Shown here: positions 7,771 through 17,734 of the stretch, one piece after another
How the letters are laid out: each line of letters opens with the position of its first letter
Position numbering within the stretch: position 1 is the stretch's first letter
DNA from: Gillisella vitis
GTDB lineage: Bacteria > Pseudomonadota > Alphaproteobacteria > Rhizobiales > Rhizobiaceae
Length of the DNA stretch: 64,000 nucleotides
Assembly: GCA_009744235.1 (NCBI GenBank)
Contig: WPHV01000014.1
Span: 120,360-184,359 of the forward strand
Direction: 5' to 3'
Translations under genes and position numbers: made by a program
The notes under the pieces: generated by a model
Told to the model about the DNA's origin: nothing
The model's input: the letters and a program-made list of their open reading frames with translations, nothing else
Database searches by the model: none

Positions 7771-9717
7771 TCAAAAATCCTGCCAATCCTTCTCTTTTAC
7801 CGCAGCCGATCCATGAAAGGCGCCCCGGAGCTTTTCCGTCAGTTTCCGGGCAGGCGACGGTGCGGGACGAGATGCGGAAACGTCATTCGTCTGCGCGAAC
7901 GCAACAACCTTGCCTTGATCTTCAAGCTTGAAGCGCGACAGCAGGTCGCTCAACGTCGCCGCTTCCTTCGCCAGGCTGTGGCTTGCCGCCGTTGTCTGTT
8001 CCACCATGGCAGCATTCTGCTGGGTACCCTGGTCCATAGTATTGACTGCCGTATTGATCTCCTGAAGCCCGACCGATTGCTCGCGTGCAGCCTCGACAAT
8101 CGCCGTTACATGCCGGTTAATCTCCTGAACCTCACCAACAATGGTTTCGAGCGAAGAGCCAGTTTCAGCCACCAGCTGCACACCGGCCTGCACCTGCTGC
8201 CCGGAAGAGACGATCAGGCCCTTGATGTCCTTTGCCGCATTGGCGGAGCGCTGCGCCAGTTCGCGTACCTCTTGCGCCACCACAGCAAAACCCTTGCCGG
8301 CTTCCCCCGCGCGGGCTGCCTCGACACCGGCATTCAGCGCCAGAAGATTGGTCTGAAAAGCGATCTCATCGATAACACCAATGATATTGCTGATTTCGCC
8401 AGAGGATCTTTCGATCTCCTGCATAGCGGCAACCGCCTTGCGCACAACATCGCCGGAGCGTTCCGCACCATCGCGTGTTTTGGACACCAGAATGCCAGCT
8501 TCTTCGGCGCGCCGGGTCGAATCCTTGACCGTCGTGGTAATCTGCTCAAGTGCTGCTGCCGTTTCTTCCACGGAAGCCGCCTGCTGTTCCGTCCGATGCG
8601 AAAGATCGTCGGCGGCAGAGCGGATTTCATTGGCACCTGCATCAATGCCACGCGCATTCTGCCTGACGGTCACCAGCGCTTGCTGCAACTTCTGGACAGA
8701 GCTGTTGAAATTCGACCGCAACCCATCAAGGCCAGCCACGAATGGCACGGTAATGCGATAGCTGACATCCCCATCAGCCAGGCGCGTCAGACCCTCTGCC
8801 AGAGCCTCCACGGCAAATTTGGTGTCGGCGGCATCCTTGGCCCGCTGCGCATCACGCTCGGCCCGTTCCTTTTCCGACAAGCCACGGCTGGCTTCGGCCT
8901 CGGCTTCAAGACGCTCACGGTCCAGTGCATTGTCTCGAAACACCGCAACGGCGGCGGCCATCTGTCCGAGTTCGTCTCCGCGTCCGGCGCCATCGATTTC
9001 CGCCCGCGTTTCGCCCTTGGCCAGGGACGTCATGCGCAGCCGCAGCCGTTCGATCGGTCGGGTAATGCCATGGGAGACGATCCACAAAGCTGCAAAAATC
9101 GCCAGAATGAAAGCGACAAGCAGGCCGCCAAGTGTAGAAATAATTGTATTGCGCGTCTCATTCGAGATCAACGTACTTTTATCGGAAAGTTCTTTTGCAC
9201 CATCGACCACCCATCGGCGGGTCTCATCGGCTGTCTCGGCGATCAGCTTATCTGCCTGCCTTAATTCGGCGCGGGCCTCGGTATCTTGTTTTCTAGCATC
9301 CAGGTCAATCACTTTGGATGTTATCGTGATGATCGCCTCATACCGTGTACGAATTGCCGCGAGCCGGTCGGCCTTCGCAGGATCAAGGGCGATTGCCTCA
9401 TTGATCATGGTGATAATGCGCTTGACGCTCTCATCATAGTCCTTTTTCGCCCTGACAATTTCCAGACTTGAATCGTCATAAACCAAGATTTGGTAAGCGT
9501 CATAGCCGAGTGCCATCAGCCTCTGACTTGAACGCGCCACCATCATAAGCGAACCTGCGTCCTGATCGATAAAAGCGGAATACTCCTTATCAACAGCATT
9601 CAAGCTTTGGGACAGCATGACAGAAGCGCCAATGCCCAATGCACAAATTGAAACCACGACAGACAAAATCTTCGTTTTAATTTTCAGATTGTCGAGAAAT
9701 GACATTTGGGATCTCAT
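7771..9717 (-). CDS. Methyl-accepting chemotaxis protein
   Basis: 648 residues (644 if the second ATG at 9705 is used). The order is: first membrane helix at about 13-35; a mostly helical periplasmic sensor domain at about 36-190 resembling four-helix-bundle domains; second helix at about 191-213 (LGGLLVAFILAIFAALWIV); a HAMP domain beginning SHGITRPIERLRLRM; a second HAMP-like segment (LAEGLTRLADGDVSYRI); and the methylation and signalling domain. Its hairpin tip reads EIAFQTNLLALNAGVEAARAGE. The C-terminus ends KEKDWQDF, which fits the xWxxF pentapeptide that tethers CheR/CheB. It feeds attractant or repellent signals to CheA/CheW. The ligand cannot be predicted. Confidence 0.92.
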   Translation of the reverse strand: MRSQMSFLDNLKIKTKILSVVVSICALGIGASVMLSQSLNAVDKEYSAFIDQDAGSLMMVARSSQRLMALGYDAYQILVYDDSSLEIVRAKKDYDESVKRIITMINEAIALDPAKADRLAAIRTRYEAIITITSKVIDLDARKQDTEARAELRQADKLIAETADETRRWVVDGAKELSDKSTLISNETRNTIISTLGGLLVAFILAIFAALWIVSHGITRPIERLRLRMTSLAKGETRAEIDGAGRGDELGQMAAAVAVFRDNALDRERLEAEAEASRGLSEKERAERDAQRAKDAADTKFAVEALAEGLTRLADGDVSYRITVPFVAGLDGLRSNFNSSVQKLQQALVTVRQNARGIDAGANEIRSAADDLSHRTEQQAASVEETAAALEQITTTVKDSTRRAEEAGILVSKTRDGAERSGDVVRKAVAAMQEIERSSGEISNIIGVIDEIAFQTNLLALNAGVEAARAGEAGKGFAVVAQEVRELAQRSANAAKDIKGLIVSSGQQVQAGVQLVAETGSSLETIVGEVQEINRHVTAIVEAAREQSVGLQEINTAVNTMDQGTQQNAAMVEQTTAASHSLAKEAATLSDLLSRFKLEDQGKVVAFAQTNDVSASRPAPSPARKLTEKLRGAFHGSAAVKEKDWQDF

Positions 9718-10010
9718 GTCGGCAGGGATCCAAGCATCTGGATTGGCTGCTACAGGAAAAGCATCTCATCATGAGGGCTACAATAGGTTGTATACAAGAT
9801 TTAAAAGGCATTAATTTATTAAAAGTAAATATGCCGGATCAAACCGGAAATCACTGCAAATATACGGAGTTTACAATTGATATTCCTCGATATTTTTTAA
9901 ATACGCGCAAAATAAAGCATAGATATTTCTGAATAAAATAAAACTCTTAAGTTGTATTCTACCCCTAGAAATCCATTTGCAAACGTGCAAGATCTTCCCA
10001 AATTCCAACG
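9718..10010. other. AT-rich intergenic region upstream of the chemoreceptor gene
   Basis: About 290 bases, clearly more AT-rich than the surroundings from 9770 on. It should contain the chemoreceptor promoter (minus strand), but I see no convincing -35/-10 pair. A short plus-strand frame at 9699-9932 has no RBS or family signal. Confidence 0.4.
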
Positions 10011-10038
10011 AAAAAAGGGGGGCGAAAGCCCCCCCTTA
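10011..10038 (-). terminator. Intrinsic terminator of gltD
   Basis: Read on the minus strand it is GGGGGGGCTTTCGCCCCCC followed by TTTTTT, starting about 23 bases after the gltD stop. It is a textbook Rho-independent terminator. Confidence 0.88.
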
Positions 10039-10060
10039 TAGAACTCGGAACCGGCCAATC

Positions 10061-11515
10061 TCAGCGCGGTAGAACCGTCGTACCCATCAGCGCCTCGTCG
10101 ATGGCGCGCGCTGCCTGGCGGCCTTCGCGGATGGCCCAGACCACCAGTGACTGGCCACGGCGCACGTCGCCGGCTGCCCAGAATTTATCGACGGAGGTGC
10201 GGTAGTCCTTGTCATTGGCGATAACATTGGTCGAGCCGCGCCGGTCGGTATTGAGGTCCAGCTTGCCGTCGAGCTCCTTGACGACACTGTCGGTGAAGGG
10301 GCCGGAAAAGCCGATGGCGATAAAGGCGAGATCGGCCTTGATGATGAATTCCGAACCAGCGATCGGCTGGCGACGGTCATCCACCTGGCAGCATTTGACG
10401 CCGGTCAGCATGCCGTCTTCGCCAACGAATCCGAGCGTTCCCACCTGGAACTCACGCACAGCGCCTTCGGCTTGGCTGGAGGAGGTGCGCATCTTGGTGG
10501 CCCAGAACGGCCAGACGGCCAGCTTGTCTTCGGTCTGCGGCGGACGCGGACGGATGTCGAGCTGGGTAACCTTCACAGCGCCCTGACGGAAAGCCGTGCC
10601 GACGCAGTCAGACGCGGTATCGCCGCCACCGACCACCACGACATGCTTGCCACCGGCAATGATCGGCTCCGACGGCCAGCCGACGCTGTCGATGTTTTCA
10701 CGACCGACCCTGCGGTTCTGCTGGACCAGATAGGGCATGGCATCATAGACGCCGTGCAGATCGACGCCGGGAATGCCAGCTTCACGTGGGGTTTCCGAGC
10801 CGCCGCAATAGAGGACGGCATCGTAATCGGCCAACAGCTTTTCCACCGTTACATCGACGCCGACATTGACGCCACAATGGAAGGTGACGCCTTCGCCCTT
10901 CATCTGTTCGACGCGGCGGTCGATGAAGTTCTTCTCCATCTTAAAGTCGGGAATGCCGTAGCGCAGCAAACCGCCCGGCTTGGTTTCGCGCTCATAGACA
11001 TGCACATCATGCCCGGCACGGCCAAGCTGCTGGGCGGCTGCCATGCCTGATGGGCCAGACCCAATGATCGCCACCTTTTTGCCGGTATGGACCGTGGCCG
11101 GTTGCGGCACGATAAAGCCCAGTTCATAGGCCTTGTCGGCGATGGCCTGCTCAACGGTCTTGATCGAGACCGGCGCATCCTCAAGGTTCAGCGTGCAGGC
11201 TTCCTCGCAAGGCGCGGGGCAAACGCGACCGGTAAATTCCGGAAAATTGTTGGTGGAATGCAGGTTGCGGATCGCCTCTTCCCACTTGCCGTTATAGACC
11301 AGATCGTTCCAGTCGGGGATCTGGTTATGCACCGGACAGCCGGTCGGGCCGTGGCAATAGGGAATGCCGCAATCCATGCAGCGCGCCGCCTGCTTTTGTA
11401 CTTCCGGTTCTGACATCGGAATAGTGAATTCGCGGAAATGCCGGATGCGGTCGGAGGCCGGCTGATACTTCGCCACCTGCCGGTCGATTTCCATGAAACC
11501 TGTAACCTTGCCCAT
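10061..11515 (-). CDS. gltD: Glutamate synthase (NADPH) small subunit
   Basis: 484 residues, normal for GltD. It oxidises NADPH and passes electrons through FAD and 4Fe-4S clusters to GltB. The N-terminus has the paired cysteine motifs CMDCGIPYCHGPTGCPVHNQ and GRVCPAPCEEACTL. The FAD-binding GxGxxG is KKVAIIGSGPSGMAAAQQL and the NADPH motif is GKHVVVVGGGDTASDCVGTA. The C-terminal FAD contact is KFWAAGDVRRGQSLVVWAI. RBS AAAGGGT lies 6 bases before the ATG. It is the last gene of the gltB - vapBC - small membrane protein - gltD row, 11 bases after the small gene. gltB and gltD are normally adjacent; here about 0.9 kb separates them. Confidence 0.96.
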   Translation of the reverse strand: MGKVTGFMEIDRQVAKYQPASDRIRHFREFTIPMSEPEVQKQAARCMDCGIPYCHGPTGCPVHNQIPDWNDLVYNGKWEEAIRNLHSTNNFPEFTGRVCPAPCEEACTLNLEDAPVSIKTVEQAIADKAYELGFIVPQPATVHTGKKVAIIGSGPSGMAAAQQLGRAGHDVHVYERETKPGGLLRYGIPDFKMEKNFIDRRVEQMKGEGVTFHCGVNVGVDVTVEKLLADYDAVLYCGGSETPREAGIPGVDLHGVYDAMPYLVQQNRRVGRENIDSVGWPSEPIIAGGKHVVVVGGGDTASDCVGTAFRQGAVKVTQLDIRPRPPQTEDKLAVWPFWATKMRTSSSQAEGAVREFQVGTLGFVGEDGMLTGVKCCQVDDRRQPIAGSEFIIKADLAFIAIGFSGPFTDSVVKELDGKLDLNTDRRGSTNVIANDKDYRTSVDKFWAAGDVRRGQSLVVWAIREGRQAARAIDEALMGTTVLPR

Positions 11516-11526
11516 GTCTTACCCTT

Positions 11527-11685
11527 TCAAAACGGTAGGCCCAGAGGCCCCCAATACCAGTAGGCGAGGCCGATAATCGCCCCCAACACAATGAACTCCA
11601 GTCCAATCGAACCGTTGACTAGATAGCCAAAGGTCGGAACCGCTAAGCCAAGCATGATGGAAACAAAGACGTGCATCTTGCGCAT
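11527..11685 (-). CDS. Small two-helix membrane protein upstream of gltD
   Basis: A 52-residue frame, MRKMHVFVSIMLGLAVPTFG and onward, ending GPLGLPF. Two hydrophobic stretches (about residues 5-24 and 29-46, the second with AYWYWGPLG) predict two membrane helices with a short loop. GGAG lies 10 bases before the ATG. The stop is 11 bases before gltD, and the start is 18 bases after the vapC stop. An alternative ATG is three codons in (11676). I do not recognise a named family. Its tight placement suggests it belongs to the glt operon, as an accessory small protein of unknown role. Confidence 0.65.
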   Translation of the reverse strand: MRKMHVFVSIMLGLAVPTFGYLVNGSIGLEFIVLGAIIGLAYWYWGPLGLPF

Positions 11686-11703
11686 TCTGCTTCTTCTCCG
11701 CCG

Positions 11704-12102
11704 CTATCGCAGCCAATTCTCGATCTTCAATCCCGGAACTCGGGAAAATTCTCTTTCATTATCCGTCACAAGCACAGCATCCAAGGCGAGTGCGTGTGCC
11801 GCAATCAGCATATCCATATCGCCTATCGGTTGCCCACGGCGGCTCAGACTGTCCCTGAGCGCAGCATAGTGAACATCGGCCGGCGCCTCCCAAGGCATAA
11901 CCTCGAATTCGGACAAAACTGTCTCGATGAGCCGGACCAAACGCTCTGAGCCCTTCTTGGCTACCCCGTATCTCAGTTCGGCCGCCACGATCAGGCTCGT
12001 TCTCAATTCACCCTCTTTGAGAGCAGCCACCTTTTTCGCGGTTTTGCCATCTGGATTTCGGATGAATTCCGAAATCGCGTTGGTATCGAACAGGTAACTC
12101 AT
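11704..12102 (-). CDS. vapC: VapC-type PIN-domain toxin ribonuclease
   Basis: 132 residues covering a whole PIN domain. The acidic active-site set is visible: Asp6 (MSYLFDTNAISE), Glu42 (SLIVAAELRYG), Asp95/Asp97 (RRGQPIGDMDMLIAAHAL) and Asp114 (VLVTDNEREF). VapC toxins are Mg-dependent RNases, often cutting initiator tRNA or rRNA, held inactive by VapB. The start overlaps the vapB stop by four bases (ATGA type), typical of TA modules. The pair sits between gltB and gltD on the same strand. Active-site residues appear intact, so the toxin is probably functional. Confidence 0.9.
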   Translation of the reverse strand: MSYLFDTNAISEFIRNPDGKTAKKVAALKEGELRTSLIVAAELRYGVAKKGSERLVRLIETVLSEFEVMPWEAPADVHYAALRDSLSRRGQPIGDMDMLIAAHALALDAVLVTDNEREFSRVPGLKIENWLR

Positions 12103-12368
12103 TCGGGAAGATCCAGATCAATCTCCTGAAGAGGCTGATCATCTATCTCAGGAAAGTCTTGGCCGAGCGGTTCCGCTTGTCGAAGCCACTCTATCAACCC
12201 GCCTGGTGATCGCTTCTGACGAGCGGGTTGAATGGTGATTACGCCATCCGCCTCCTGTCGGATAACGACTTCATCTCCGGAGAGATCGAAGTCGCTTGGT
12301 ATCCGCACAGCACGGCTTCTCCCGTTCATGAATATCTTTGCCTTACGCTCCTTTGATACCGGAAACAT
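12099..12368 (-). CDS. vapB: VapB-type antitoxin (AbrB/SpoVT fold)
   Basis: 89 residues. The start at 12368 is set by GGAGG five bases upstream. Upstream in-frame starts exist at 12380 and 12401, but the latter lies inside the operator palindrome. The N-terminal half is the swapped-hairpin DNA-binding domain (KERKAKIFMNGRSRAVRIPSD then FDLSGDEVVIRQEADGVI). The acidic C-terminus (LGQDFPEIDDQPLQEIDLDLPE) would wrap and inhibit VapC. VapB proteins repress their own promoter together with VapC, and the large palindrome just upstream is the expected operator. Only 57 bases separate it from the gltB stop. Confidence 0.9.
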   Translation of the reverse strand: MFPVSKERKAKIFMNGRSRAVRIPSDFDLSGDEVVIRQEADGVITIQPARQKRSPGGLIEWLRQAEPLGQDFPEIDDQPLQEIDLDLPE

Positions 12369-12379
12369 GGCCACCTCCA

Positions 12380-12410
12380 TCTTGTGATATGACAATGTCA
12401 TATCACAAGA
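12380..12410. promoter_or_regulatory. 31-bp perfect palindrome, likely VapBC operator
   Basis: Arms of 15 bp (TCTTGTGATATGACA and its exact complement) around one central base, 12-42 bases upstream of the vapB start. AbrB-fold VapB dimers bind such palindromes. The promoter must lie in or beside this site, because gltB ends at 12426. Confidence 0.75.
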
Positions 12411-12425
12411 CTGCTAAACATAAAA

Positions 12426-15400
12426 CTATTCGGCGGCAACGCCCATGCGCATCCGTTCCATTTCCTCCAGCGCCCGGCGATATTCGACCGGCATGACCTT
12501 ACGGAATTTCGGACGGTAATCGGCCCAGTTGTCGAGGATCTGCTTGGCGCGGTTCGAGCCGGTATAATGCAGATGGTTGGAGATCAGTTGATAGAGCCGC
12601 TCCTCGTCATGGCGGGTCATGTCTTCCGACACGTCCACCAGACCCTTGTGCATCAGGTCGCCGCCATGGTGATGCAGCTTTTCCAGCATGTCATCTTCTT
12701 CCGGCACCGGTTCCAGTTCCACCATCGCCATGTTGCAACGCTTGGCGAAATCGCCCTTTTCATCAAGGACGTAAGCCACACCGCCGGACATACCGGCTGC
12801 GAAGTTGCGGCCGGTTTCGCCCAGCACCACAACCACGCCGCCCGTCATGTATTCGCAGCCGTGATCGCCGACACCTTCGACAACCGCAATCGCGCCGGAA
12901 TTGCGCACCGCGAACCGTTCGCCCGCCACGCCGCGGAAATAGCATTCCCCGGCAATGGCGCCGTAGAGCACGGTGTTACCGACGATGATCGAGTGTTCCG
13001 CAACGATCCGCGCATTTTCCGGCGGACGCACGATGATCCGGCCACCGGACAGACCCTTGCCGACATAGTCATTGCCGTCACCGACCAGATCGAAGGTGAT
13101 GCCGCGCGACAGAAACGCCCCGAAGGACTGACCTGCCGTGCCGTTCAGCGTCACATGAACAGTATCGTCCTTGAGGCCCTTGTGGCCCCAGCGCTTGGCA
13201 AGTTCACCCGACAGCATGGCACCGGCTGAACGGTCAACATTCTTGATATCGACTTCGAACACCACAGGCTGCTTGGATTCCAGCGCGGGCATCGACTTTT
13301 CGATCAGCTTGCGGTCCAGCACATCTTCAATCGGATGATGCTGGCGCGCGGTCCAGTAGGTGGCTTCCTTGGGCGCATCGACCTTGTGGAAGATCTTCGA
13401 GAAATCGAGACCCTCGGCCTTCCAATGGGCCAGCATATCGTTCTTTTCCAGAAGCTCTGAGGCGCCGATAATGTCATCCAGCTTGGCAAAGCCCAGCGAG
13501 GCGAGGATTTCGCGCACTTCTTCCGCGACAAAGAAGAAGTAGTTGATGACATGTTCCGGCGTACCCTTGAAGCGCTTGCGCAGAACCGGATCCTGGGTGG
13601 CGACGCCAACCGGGCAAGTGTTCAGATGGCACTTGCGCATCATAATGCAGCCAGCGGCAATCAGCGGTGCGGTAGCAAAGCCGAATTCGTCAGCGCCCAG
13701 AAGTGCGCCGATTATGACGTCGCGTCCGGTTTTCAGACCGCCATCGACCTGAAGGGCGATGCGCGAGCGCAAGCCGTTCAGCACCAATGTCTGCTGGGTT
13801 TCGGCCAGGCCGATTTCCCAGGGCGAACCGGCATGCTTCAGCGAGGTCAAAGGCGAGGCACCCGTGCCGCCATCGAAGCCGGAGATGGTGATATGATCGG
13901 CGCGGGCCTTGGCAACGCCTGCGGCCACCGTGCCGACACCGACTTCCGACACCAGCTTGACCGAGACATCGGCAGCCGGGTTGACGTTCTTCAGGTCGTA
14001 GATCAGCTGCGCCAGATCTTCGATGGAGTAGATGTCGTGATGCGGCGGCGGCGAAATCAGGCCGACGCCCGGCGTGGAATGTCGGGTCTTGGCAACCGTC
14101 GCATCCACCTTGTGACCTGGCAACTGTCCGCCCTCGCCGGGCTTGGCACCCTGCGCCACCTTGATTTGCAGCATATCGGCATTGACAAGATATTCAGTGG
14201 TCACACCAAACCGGCCAGAGGCGATCTGCTTGATGGCAGAGCGTTCCGGGTTAGGCGAACCATTGAACAGGGGCAGGTAGCGGTCGCTCTCTTCGCCGCC
14301 CTCACCCGTGTTGGACTTGCCGCCGATCCGGTTCATGGCGATGGCCAGCGTGGTATGCGCTTCACGGCTGATCGAGCCGAACGACATAGCGCCGGTGGAG
14401 AAGCGTTTGACGATGTCAGCCGCTGGTTCGACCTCATCCACTGAAATCGGCTGACGTCCCTGATCGGCGGCCTTCTTGATCTTGAACAGACCGCGAATGG
14501 TGTTCATGCGCAGGGCGCTCTCATTGACCATTTCCGCGAATTCGCGGTAGCGCTCCTGAGAATTGCCACGCACGGCATGTTGCAGCGAGGCAATCGAATC
14601 CGGGCTCCAGGCATGGTTTTCACCACGCAGACGGTAGGCATATTCGCCGCCGATATCCAGCGAAGTCGCCAGGATCGGGTCCTTGCCGAAGGCGGAATGA
14701 TGGCGCGCCACTGTTTCCTGGGCAATCTCGGCAAGGCCGATGCCTTCGATGTTCGAAGCCGTGCCGAAGAAATACTGATCGATCAGCTGGGAATTCAGGC
14801 CGATGGCATCGAAAATCTGTGCGCCGCAATAGGACTGATAAGTGGAAATGCCCATCTTGGACATCACCTTGAGAATGCCCTTACCGACCGCCTTGATATA
14901 GCGATAGACCACTTCGCTGGCATCGACTTCCTTGGGGAATTCGCCATGCTTGTGCATGTCGAGCAGCGTGTCGAAGGCCAGATAGGGGTTGATGGCTTCG
15001 GCGCCATAGCCCGCCAGACAGCAGAAATGATGCACTTCACGCGGCTCGCCGGTCTCGACGACCAGGCCGACCGATGTGCGCAGGCCCTTACGGATCAGGT
15101 GATGATGCACGGCAGCCGTGGCCAGCAGCGCCGGGATGGCGATACGATCAGGGCCGATCTGCCGGTCCGACAGCACGATGATGTTATAGCCGCCACGCAC
15201 CGCCGCTTCGGCGCGCTCACAGAGCCGGTCGAGCATGTCAGGCATGCCTTCGGCGCCGCGATCGACGTCATAGGTGAAGTCGAGCGTCTTGGTGTCGAAC
15301 CGGTCTTCCGTATGACCGATGGAGCGGATCTTTTCGAGATCGCCATTGGTCAGGATCGGCTGGCGCACTTCCAGCCGCTTGGCGCGGGCCGCCCCCTCAT

Positions 15401-17147
15401 GGTCGAGAATGTTTGGGCGCGGACCGATGAAAGACACCAGGCTCATCACCAGCTCTTCGCGGATCGGATCGATCGGCGGGTTAGTGACCTGAGCGAAGTT
15501 CTGCTTGAAATAGGTATAAAGCAGCTTCGACTTCGATGACATGGCCGAAATCGGCGTATCCGTCCCCATCGAGCCAATGGCTTCCTGGCCGGTGGTCGCC
15601 ATCGGCGACATCAGGATACGGGTGTCTTCCAGCGTGTAGCCGAAGGCCTGCTGACGGTCGAGCAGCGACACGTCGCGCCGCAGCGCCCGGGGCTCGACCG
15701 GCTTCAGATCTTCGAGAATGAGCTGGGTCCGATCCAGCCACTCCCGGTAGGGAAGGCTTCCGGCCAGATCCGACTTCACTTCCTCATCGGAAACGATCCG
15801 GCCCTTTTCCATATCGATCAGCAGCATCTTGCCCGGCTGCAACCGCCACTTCTTGACGATCTTCTCTTCCGGCACCGGCAGCGTACCGGCCTCCGACGCC
15901 ATGATGATGCGGTCGTCATCGGTCACCAGATAGCGGGCCGGACGCAAGCCGTTGCGGTCCAGCGTTGCGCCGATCTGGCGGCCATCGGTGAAGGCCACGG
16001 CGGCAGGGCCGTCCCATGGCTCCATCAACGCGGCATGATATTCGTAAAACGCCTTGCGCTCTTTGCTCATCAACTGGTTGCCAGCCCAGGCTTCCGGAAT
16101 CAGCATCATCACCGCATGCGCCATGGAATAGCCGCCACGGATCAGGAATTCGAGCGCATTATCGAAACAGGCGGTGTCCGACTGGCCCTCGTAGGAAATC
16201 GGCCAGAGCTTGGAAATATCATCGCCGAACAGCGGTGAAGAGACCGACGCCTGGCGGGCTGCCATCCAGTTGACATTGCCGCGCAGCGTGTTGATTTCGC
16301 CGTTATGGGCGACCATCCGGTAAGGATGCGCCAGCTTCCACGATGGGAAGGTGTTGGTGGAAAAGCGCTGATGCACCAGGGCCACAGCCGATTCGAAGCG
16401 CGGATCGGCGAGATCCTTATAATAAGCAGCCACCTGATAGGCGAGGAACATGCCCTTGTAGACGATGGTCGAAGACGACAGCGACACCGGATAGAAGCCG
16501 GTTTCCTGGCCGCCGAACTCGTCATAGATCCGGTTGGAAATCACCTTGCGCAGCAAGAACAGCCGGCGCTCAAAAGCGTCCTGCGTGGCTGCATCGCGGC
16601 CAGCACCAATGAACACCTGAATCTGGCGCGGCTCGGTGGCGGCAATGTCCGGGGCCTTGGACAGCGATGAATTATCGACCGGCACGTCACGGTAGCCAAG
16701 CAGATGCTGGCCCTCGGCCAGACAGACATCGGTGATCACCTTCTTGAAATGGGCAATCTGCTCTTCGTCGGCGGGGAAGAAGAAATGACCGACGGCATAT
16801 TCGCCAGCCTTGGGCAGGATGACGCCCTGGGCGGCCATTTCCTCACGGAAGAACCGGTCCGGGATCTGCACCAGAATGCCAGCACCGTCGCCCATCAGCG
16901 GATCGGCGCCGACCGCACCGCGATGGGTGAGGTTTTCAAGGATGAACAGGCCGTCGCGGACGATCTGGTGCGACTTCTCACCCTTCATATGGGCGATGAA
17001 GCCGACGCCGCAGGCATCATGCTCATTGCGCGGATCGTAGAGGCCTTGCTTTTGCGGAAGACCATAACGCTTTACCGGAGCGGCACCGGCGTTCGCCTGC
17101 GTCGCATCGGCCGCCACGATTGCTTCGGATGGCATCATCTGCGTCAT
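12426..17147 (-). CDS. gltB: Glutamate synthase (NADPH) large subunit
   Basis: 1573 residues. It converts glutamine plus 2-oxoglutarate to two glutamates, the second step of ammonia assimilation. The class II glutaminase domain begins [20 protein letters not shown]; Cys46 is the expected N-terminal nucleophile after propeptide removal. The FMN-binding synthase barrel holds [15 protein letters not shown] and [20 protein letters not shown]. The 3Fe-4S loop is [20 protein letters not shown]. The C-terminal beta-helix (GXXG repeats such as [14 protein letters not shown] and [21 protein letters not shown]) completes the family order. GGAGGG stands 7 bases before the ATG. No terminator is visible between it and vapBC. 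Confidence 0.97.
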   Translation of the reverse strand: MTQMMPSEAIVAADATQANAGAAPVKRYGLPQKQGLYDPRNEHDACGVGFIAHMKGEKSHQIVRDGLFILENLTHRGAVGADPLMGDGAGILVQIPDRFFREEMAAQGVILPKAGEYAVGHFFFPADEEQIAHFKKVITDVCLAEGQHLLGYRDVPVDNSSLSKAPDIAATEPRQIQVFIGAGRDAATQDAFERRLFLLRKVISNRIYDEFGGQETGFYPVSLSSSTIVYKGMFLAYQVAAYYKDLADPRFESAVALVHQRFSTNTFPSWKLAHPYRMVAHNGEINTLRGNVNWMAARQASVSSPLFGDDISKLWPISYEGQSDTACFDNALEFLIRGGYSMAHAVMMLIPEAWAGNQLMSKERKAFYEYHAALMEPWDGPAAVAFTDGRQIGATLDRNGLRPARYLVTDDDRIIMASEAGTLPVPEEKIVKKWRLQPGKMLLIDMEKGRIVSDEEVKSDLAGSLPYREWLDRTQLILEDLKPVEPRALRRDVSLLDRQQAFGYTLEDTRILMSPMATTGQEAIGSMGTDTPISAMSSKSKLLYTYFKQNFAQVTNPPIDPIREELVMSLVSFIGPRPNILDHEGAARAKRLEVRQPILTNGDLEKIRSIGHTEDRFDTKTLDFTYDVDRGAEGMPDMLDRLCERAEAAVRGGYNIIVLSDRQIGPDRIAIPALLATAAVHHHLIRKGLRTSVGLVVETGEPREVHHFCCLAGYGAEAINPYLAFDTLLDMHKHGEFPKEVDASEVVYRYIKAVGKGILKVMSKMGISTYQSYCGAQIFDAIGLNSQLIDQYFFGTASNIEGIGLAEIAQETVARHHSAFGKDPILATSLDIGGEYAYRLRGENHAWSPDSIASLQHAVRGNSQERYREFAEMVNESALRMNTIRGLFKIKKAADQGRQPISVDEVEPAADIVKRFSTGAMSFGSISREAHTTLAIAMNRIGGKSNTGEGGEESDRYLPLFNGSPNPERSAIKQIASGRFGVTTEYLVNADMLQIKVAQGAKPGEGGQLPGHKVDATVAKTRHSTPGVGLISPPPHHDIYSIEDLAQLIYDLKNVNPAADVSVKLVSEVGVGTVAAGVAKARADHITISGFDGGTGASPLTSLKHAGSPWEIGLAETQQTLVLNGLRSRIALQVDGGLKTGRDVIIGALLGADEFGFATAPLIAAGCIMMRKCHLNTCPVGVATQDPVLRKRFKGTPEHVINYFFFVAEEVREILASLGFAKLDDIIGASELLEKNDMLAHWKAEGLDFSKIFHKVDAPKEATYWTARQHHPIEDVLDRKLIEKSMPALESKQPVVFEVDIKNVDRSAGAMLSGELAKRWGHKGLKDDTVHVTLNGTAGQSFGAFLSRGITFDLVGDGNDYVGKGLSGGRIIVRPPENARIVAEHSIIVGNTVLYGAIAGECYFRGVAGERFAVRNSGAIAVVEGVGDHGCEYMTGGVVVVLGETGRNFAAGMSGGVAYVLDEKGDFAKRCNMAMVELEPVPEEDDMLEKLHHHGGDLMHKGLVDVSEDMTRHDEERLYQLISNHLHYTGSNRAKQILDNWADYRPKFRKVMPVEYRRALEEMERMRMGVAAE

Positions 17148-17734
17148 CGTTTTCCCTCCAGTTGAACCGTCCGGTCGAAACTATCCGATCCGGCACACAG
17201 CTATTTGACAAAATCGAATACCGACGGGGGCTTGTCGCTGCCCAAACCAGGGGCCAGATTTTAAAGGCGCCCCGCTTGCCGTATGCAAAACAGGTCACAA
17301 ACCTGACCTTTCTGCACAGCTTCTCTCGACCGCTGCAAAAGCAGATATCCCGGTGAGTATAGCGCAAGAGAGCCAGGACGAAAGGCCTAGAAAACCAAAA
17401 CCTGCCACTCGATTTCCGAAAATATGTCAGTTTCATTGACCTATTTCTGCAATCTATATGGCAGAAACAAATCGGCTTCGCAAGCCATCGGCTCAAAAAG
17501 CCGGGTGGTGACGCGACAGAATCTGTCTTTTTTAGCGATCTGCCGCATGATTCTTTCGTCCGTTGAGGTGTTTGCGCAGGAAACCAATCTGGAGCGGTGA
17601 ATACGAAGACAATTGTGCTGGTGATAATCGGTCAGGCCCGCGACGGATGACTAGGCCGGATTGAACACGGCAGCAAAATCGTTAGGGTCTCCATCACGCC
17701 ATAAACAAGCGTTACAGCCAATCAGGAAGCCATC
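17148..17734. other. Long divergent intergenic region, gltB / threonine aldolase
   Basis: 587 bases without a supported gene. It must contain both divergent promoters. The only clear structure is an inverted repeat at 17292-17309 (AGGTCA, 6-base spacer, TGACCT), about 145 bases upstream of gltB. Short frames here lack RBS and composition support. Confidence 0.4.
17292..17309. promoter_or_regulatory. Inverted repeat upstream of gltB
   Basis: AGGTCA-CAAACC-TGACCT, a perfect 6-bp dyad with 6-base spacing. It could be a regulator site for gltB. No regulator can be named from the sequence. Confidence 0.3.

Noticed and set aside
9699-9932. 77-residue plus-strand frame upstream of the chemoreceptor
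   Set aside because: Runs through AT-rich intergenic DNA, starts inside the chemoreceptor gene, no RBS and no similarity.
17120-17356. 78-residue plus-strand frame in the gltB upstream region
   Set aside because: Begins antisense to the gltB start codon region, no RBS, composition not coding-like.
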